A stretch of DNA of 64,000 nt, from positions 1 through 64,000 of the forward strand of contig JBHIVA010000001.1 of assembly GCA_042138015.1 (NCBI GenBank), read 5' to 3'. The translations under genes were made by a program, and so were the position numbers. Positions within the stretch are counted from its first letter, which is position 1, and each line of letters starts with the position of its first letter. Below are positions 61,123 through 64,000 of this stretch, in pieces. The notes below the pieces were generated by a model that was not told the origin of the DNA, did no database searches, and worked only from the letters and a program-made list of their open reading frames with translations. Source of the DNA: TH1177 sp042138015 (GTDB taxonomy: Archaea > Thermoproteota > Nitrososphaeria > Nitrososphaerales > Nitrososphaeraceae).

Positions 61123-62187
61123 TCAAGAAAAAATGTATTTCTTACCCTCAACCGTTCCTACAACATTTCCTCTACCTTTAGAATCAATTTCTCCAATCTC
61201 AAAAGCATACATATTATATTTTTCAAATATATCAATTGTCTTATCTACATATTTCTTGGGAAGAATCAAACAAAATCCAACTCCCATATTAAAGGTGCTA
61301 TACATTTCTTTTGTATCAACCTTTCCATCTACCTGAATTTGTTTAAAAATACCTTCTGGATTTGGAAGATTTGAAAGATTAAATCTCATTTTTTTATTTA
61401 ATCTTTTTAGTTTTGCAAATGAACCTCCTGTTATGTGAGCAAGGCCATGAATCGCTACGCTATTATCTTTTAAAAGTTCCATCACAGGCTCTACATAAAT
61501 CCTAGTAGGTGAAAGTAATTCCTCGCCTATTGATTTATTCAAAAAACTAGGACTGTCAGATAATGAATACTTAGATAATACCTTTCTTGCTAATGATAAA
61601 CCATTTGAATGTAATCCATTACTCTCAACTCCTATTATTCTATCATCAGTTTTTATCTCATTTCCGAGAATCAATTCATCATGCTTAGCAAATCCTAAAG
61701 CAGTACCAGCAATATCAAAAGCATATTCAGATTCTCCTGTTAATATCTCAGAAATCACTGCAGTTTCTCCTCCAACAATGGCAACTCTCGCACTCTTAGC
61801 TCCTTTTACTAATCCTTTTACTAAATCTTTTACCAATTTTTGATTTGTAGATTTTAGTGCAATGTAATCAACAAAGGCAAAAGGTTCAGCACCTGTACAA
61901 ATAATATCATTTACGTTCATTGCAACGCAATCTATACCTATAGTGTCAAAGCGTTTTAACTTCTGGCATATAAGTACTTTCGTACCTACTCCATCGCTAT
62001 GCAATGCTAATATTATATTATCTAGTTTAACTAACCCAGAATAATGACCAAACCCATTTAATACTTCTCCGATCCTTTGAAATGAATGAGATTTTATAAT
62101 ACTTTTACCTATATCTCTTTGAACCGAATGTATTTTATGTAAATTCACTCCAGCTTTACTATATGAATTTATTTGCTTCGATGGCAA
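61123..62187 (-). CDS. purM: phosphoribosylformylglycinamidine cyclo-ligase
   Basis: A 354-residue enzyme of purine synthesis (FGAM to AIR, with ATP). Typical parts are SYSKAGVNLHKIHSVQRDIG (about 8-27), HSDGVGTKVLICQ (about 63-75), VAMNVNDIICTGAEPFAFVDYIA, GGETAVISEI, GVESNGLHSNGLSLARKVL, HITGGSFAKLKRLN and NMGVGFCLI. It lies convergent to lysS and is separated from nadE by about 800 nt. Its presence shows that de novo purine synthesis exists, which bears on the inactive-looking PurF-like protein at 8.1 kb. Confidence 0.94.
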   Translation of the reverse strand: MPSKQINSYSKAGVNLHKIHSVQRDIGKSIIKSHSFQRIGEVLNGFGHYSGLVKLDNIILALHSDGVGTKVLICQKLKRFDTIGIDCVAMNVNDIICTGAEPFAFVDYIALKSTNQKLVKDLVKGLVKGAKSARVAIVGGETAVISEILTGESEYAFDIAGTALGFAKHDELILGNEIKTDDRIIGVESNGLHSNGLSLARKVLSKYSLSDSPSFLNKSIGEELLSPTRIYVEPVMELLKDNSVAIHGLAHITGGSFAKLKRLNKKMRFNLSNLPNPEGIFKQIQVDGKVDTKEMYSTFNMGVGFCLILPKKYVDKTIDIFEKYNMYAFEIGEIDSKGRGNVVGTVEGKKYIFS

Positions 62188-62996
62188 CTATAGAAATAAT
62201 TAAATTATAATACAAATAAAAATTTTCTATTAACAGATAAATTTTATCGACTACAATATAATGTATGTTTTGATTAAATAACTATATAGATTTAATATAT
62301 TTTTTTGAATGTTTACTGGTAAAAAACACATCTATTAAACTTAGAATCAAATTCGTTAGCAATTCATTAGTTTTTTAAAATATTTTATTTAGTTTTGAAA
62401 TAGACCAATTAATCTTAATACATGGAAGATTTCAGAGGTTTTCTATTTATACTAGGATACCTTTTGATTGTTTCATATATATGAAAATTATATGAAATAC
62501 TGCCTGGAATTTTCACTTTCAATACAGAAAGATGAATATGAAGTTTATAATATTTTTGACCCTATTTGAAGAGATTATTCAGCAACAATCATTTCATAGG
62601 GTATAATTATATATATTCCATGAATTGATTATAAACTGATTAAATACAAAATATTGATAGAAAGTGTTGATCTCCAAAATATATGACTGTTTTAATCTAT
62701 TATGAAATATATTTCTTAATCAAGAAAACTATCGTGAGATTTTTCAATATAGACACAAAACTAAACTGTTTATTTATAAATATCAATAAAGTTTTAAGTA
62801 TAGGTCTTACATCGGAAAAGAGAAATGAATAAAGAAATTACAATAACGTTTAATAAGATATTTCATTTGACTCTCTTGTCATTAAATAAACATAATATTT
62901 AATAAATTTTTTATTCATTTAATTAATGTTATATACTAAGATTTATCTTACTTTGGCGATGTATTTAATAACCATTATATTATTTTTATTTTAAGT
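62188..62996. other. long AT-rich divergent gap
   Basis: About 800 nt between purM (minus) and nadE (plus). A tiny frame at 62422 encodes about 20 hydrophobic residues (MEDFRGFLFILGYLLIVSYI) but has no support. A TATTTAATA element near 62962-62970 may be the nadE promoter. Nothing else was recognised. Confidence 0.4.
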
Positions 62997-63782
62997 TTGG
63001 ATTTGGATATCACTCTTCAAAGAATTTCGAAGTTTATAGAAAACGAAGTTAAAAGATCAAATACTACAGGTGTAGTATTAGGTTTGAGTGGAGGAATTGA
63101 TTCTACTGTCGCCCTTTATTTAGCAACTAGATCAATAGACACTAATAATATTTTAGGTTTAGTTATGCCTGATTCAACTGTTACTTCTCCAGTAGATGTT
63201 GAAGATGCTAAATCCATATCAAGCATACTTAATATACGTCACCTTATATTGGATATAAATGGTATTAAACAAATCTATAAAAAACTCCTACCAGAAAATA
63301 CTTTATCGACAGCGAATCTAGTCGCGAGAATCCGAATGAATATTATTTATTACTACGCAAATCTTCATAATTTACTTGTTATAGGAACATCTGATAAAAG
63401 TGAATTAAAAATAGGCTATTTTACAAAATTTGGTGATGGTTCAGCTGATATTCTACCATTAGGTGATCTTTATAAAAGCGAAGTGAGAAAATTGGCGAAT
63501 TACCTAAATGTTCCTCATTCAATAATACAAAAAAAAAGTAGTCCTGCTTTGTGGCAAGGACAAACCGCTGAAAATGAAATAGGTATGGAATATTCTAAAA
63601 TTGATAACATTTTGAAATTTCTTGAAAATGAAAATATTACACAAGAAACACAATTTAATTATACTATCCCAACAGAAAATGGATTTAATACGGAAGATTT
63701 AACATTCGTACTAAATTTAATTTCGAAATCTGAGCATAAAAGGAATATGCCAAAAATCTGTTTCCTGAAAGATAATTTGTAG
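62997..63782 (+). CDS. nadE: NH3-dependent NAD+ synthetase
   Basis: A 261-residue PP-loop amidating enzyme that converts nicotinic acid adenine dinucleotide to NAD+. LGLSGGIDSTVALYLATRS (PP-loop, about 28-46), ARIRMNIIYYYAN, GTSDKSELKIGYFTKFGDG (about 136-154) and the SADILPLGDLYKSEVRKLA segment are standard. It lacks a glutaminase domain, so it uses free ammonia, fitting an ammonia-oxidising host. Its substrate is also the starting point of the LarB reaction. TTG start. Confidence 0.94.
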   Translation: MDLDITLQRISKFIENEVKRSNTTGVVLGLSGGIDSTVALYLATRSIDTNNILGLVMPDSTVTSPVDVEDAKSISSILNIRHLILDINGIKQIYKKLLPENTLSTANLVARIRMNIIYYYANLHNLLVIGTSDKSELKIGYFTKFGDGSADILPLGDLYKSEVRKLANYLNVPHSIIQKKSSPALWQGQTAENEIGMEYSKIDNILKFLENENITQETQFNYTIPTENGFNTEDLTFVLNLISKSEHKRNMPKICFLKDNL

Positions 63783-63877
63783 ATTGCCTACAAAATCTAC
63801 ATAATTATTTTGACCATCTGAATTTGATAAACTATAAGTAGATTACTTTAAGTAGGTCATTTGGATCTTTCATTTCT

Positions 63878-64000
63878 ATGGTCTCTGGAAGAGACATTCG
63901 TTTAAATAGAATTACCAAGAATGGAAAAATGGTATGTATTCCTATGGATCATGGAATGACAGATGGTCCTATAAAAGGCTTGGAAAATACTCATGATCTG
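63878..64000 (+). CDS. ADH synthase / DhnA-type aldolase, 5' part
   Basis: Runs off the end of the window; 41 residues are visible: MVSGRDIRLNRITKNGKMV then CIPMDHGMTDGPIKGLENTH. The MDHG-x-x-x-GPIKGL motif is typical of 2-amino-3,7-dideoxy-D-threo-hept-6-ulosonate synthase, the first step of the archaeal route to dehydroquinate and aromatic amino acids, and of class I archaeal fructose-bisphosphate aldolases. The choice between the two needs the missing part. ATG start at 63878. Confidence 0.7.
   Translation, partial: MVSGRDIRLNRITKNGKMVCIPMDHGMTDGPIKGLENTHDL

Noticed and set aside
62422..62484. 20-codon hydrophobic mini-frame
   Set aside because: Too short, with no promoter or ribosome-binding support.
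1..64000. CRISPR arrays, rRNA genes and complete insertion sequences
   Set aside because: Looked for regularly spaced repeats, rRNA motifs and intact transposase frames with inverted ends; none were seen.

Overview
The window is AT-rich archaeal DNA, and the gene set points to an ammonia-oxidising member of the Nitrososphaeria (Thaumarchaeota), most likely a soil-type Nitrososphaera or Nitrosocosmicus relative. The signs are an undivided RNA polymerase A subunit, a class I lysyl-tRNA synthetase, KEOPS genes, a CdvB/ESCRT-III protein, an acyl-CoA carboxylase operon of the kind used in the 3-hydroxypropionate/4-hydroxybutyrate cycle, a tRNA-His with a bulge-helix-bulge intron, and many TTG and GTG starts. 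The genus is inferred from gene content and was not tested by comparison.

Layout. 0-4 kb is sparse: a two-helix membrane peptide, an exported amidohydrolase, a small winged-helix regulator and long gene-poor gaps. 4-12.6 kb carries housekeeping genes: the dITP/XTP pyrophosphatase, KEOPS Bud32 and Kae1, a YchF-type GTPase, a PurF-like protein without catalytic residues, a HAD nucleotidase, the wyosine enzyme Taw1 and a NIF3 protein. 12.6-22.4 kb has intron-containing tRNA-His and then the transcription/translation block rpoH-rpoB-rpoA-rpl30e-nusA-rps12-rps7. 22.7-25.7 kb has an unrecognised 378-residue protein, RfcL and two small proteins. 25.8-29.3 kb is the carboxylase operon. 29.4-35.1 kb holds peroxiredoxin, cysteine desulfurase, larE and larC on the minus strand, facing mdh-larB on the plus strand: the three nickel-pincer cofactor synthesis functions in one locus. 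35.1-41.7 kb is the end of the spc ribosomal operon through secY, adk, the DUF106 insertase, cmk and cbf5.

42-45.9 kb is an accessory island. It starts at tRNA-Ser(GGA), followed at once by a broken integrase N-terminus, an AT-rich repeat zone, an intact secreted-protein gene, a heavily decayed head-tail-virus terminase large subunit on the minus strand, and a decayed second copy of the secreted-protein gene. I read it as the remains of a provirus integrated at the tRNA gene. None of these dead genes is an open frame of useful length; they appear only when stop codons are read through.

45.9-64 kb returns to core functions: thiolase plus its DUF35 partner, CdvB, an unusual winged-helix/ATP-cone/NrdD-like fusion directly upstream of the B12-dependent ribonucleotide reductase NrdJ, PyrB, a THUMP protein, a YrdC/Sua5 protein, a DHH phosphoesterase, Elp3, LysRS-I, PurM, NadE and the start of an aldolase-family aromatic biosynthesis enzyme running off the end.

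The most interesting items are the NrdD-derived fusion protein next to nrdJ, which lacks the glycyl-radical motif and resembles a nucleotide-sensing regulator; the tRNA-Ser proviral graveyard; and the compact nickel-pincer locus flanking malate dehydrogenase.
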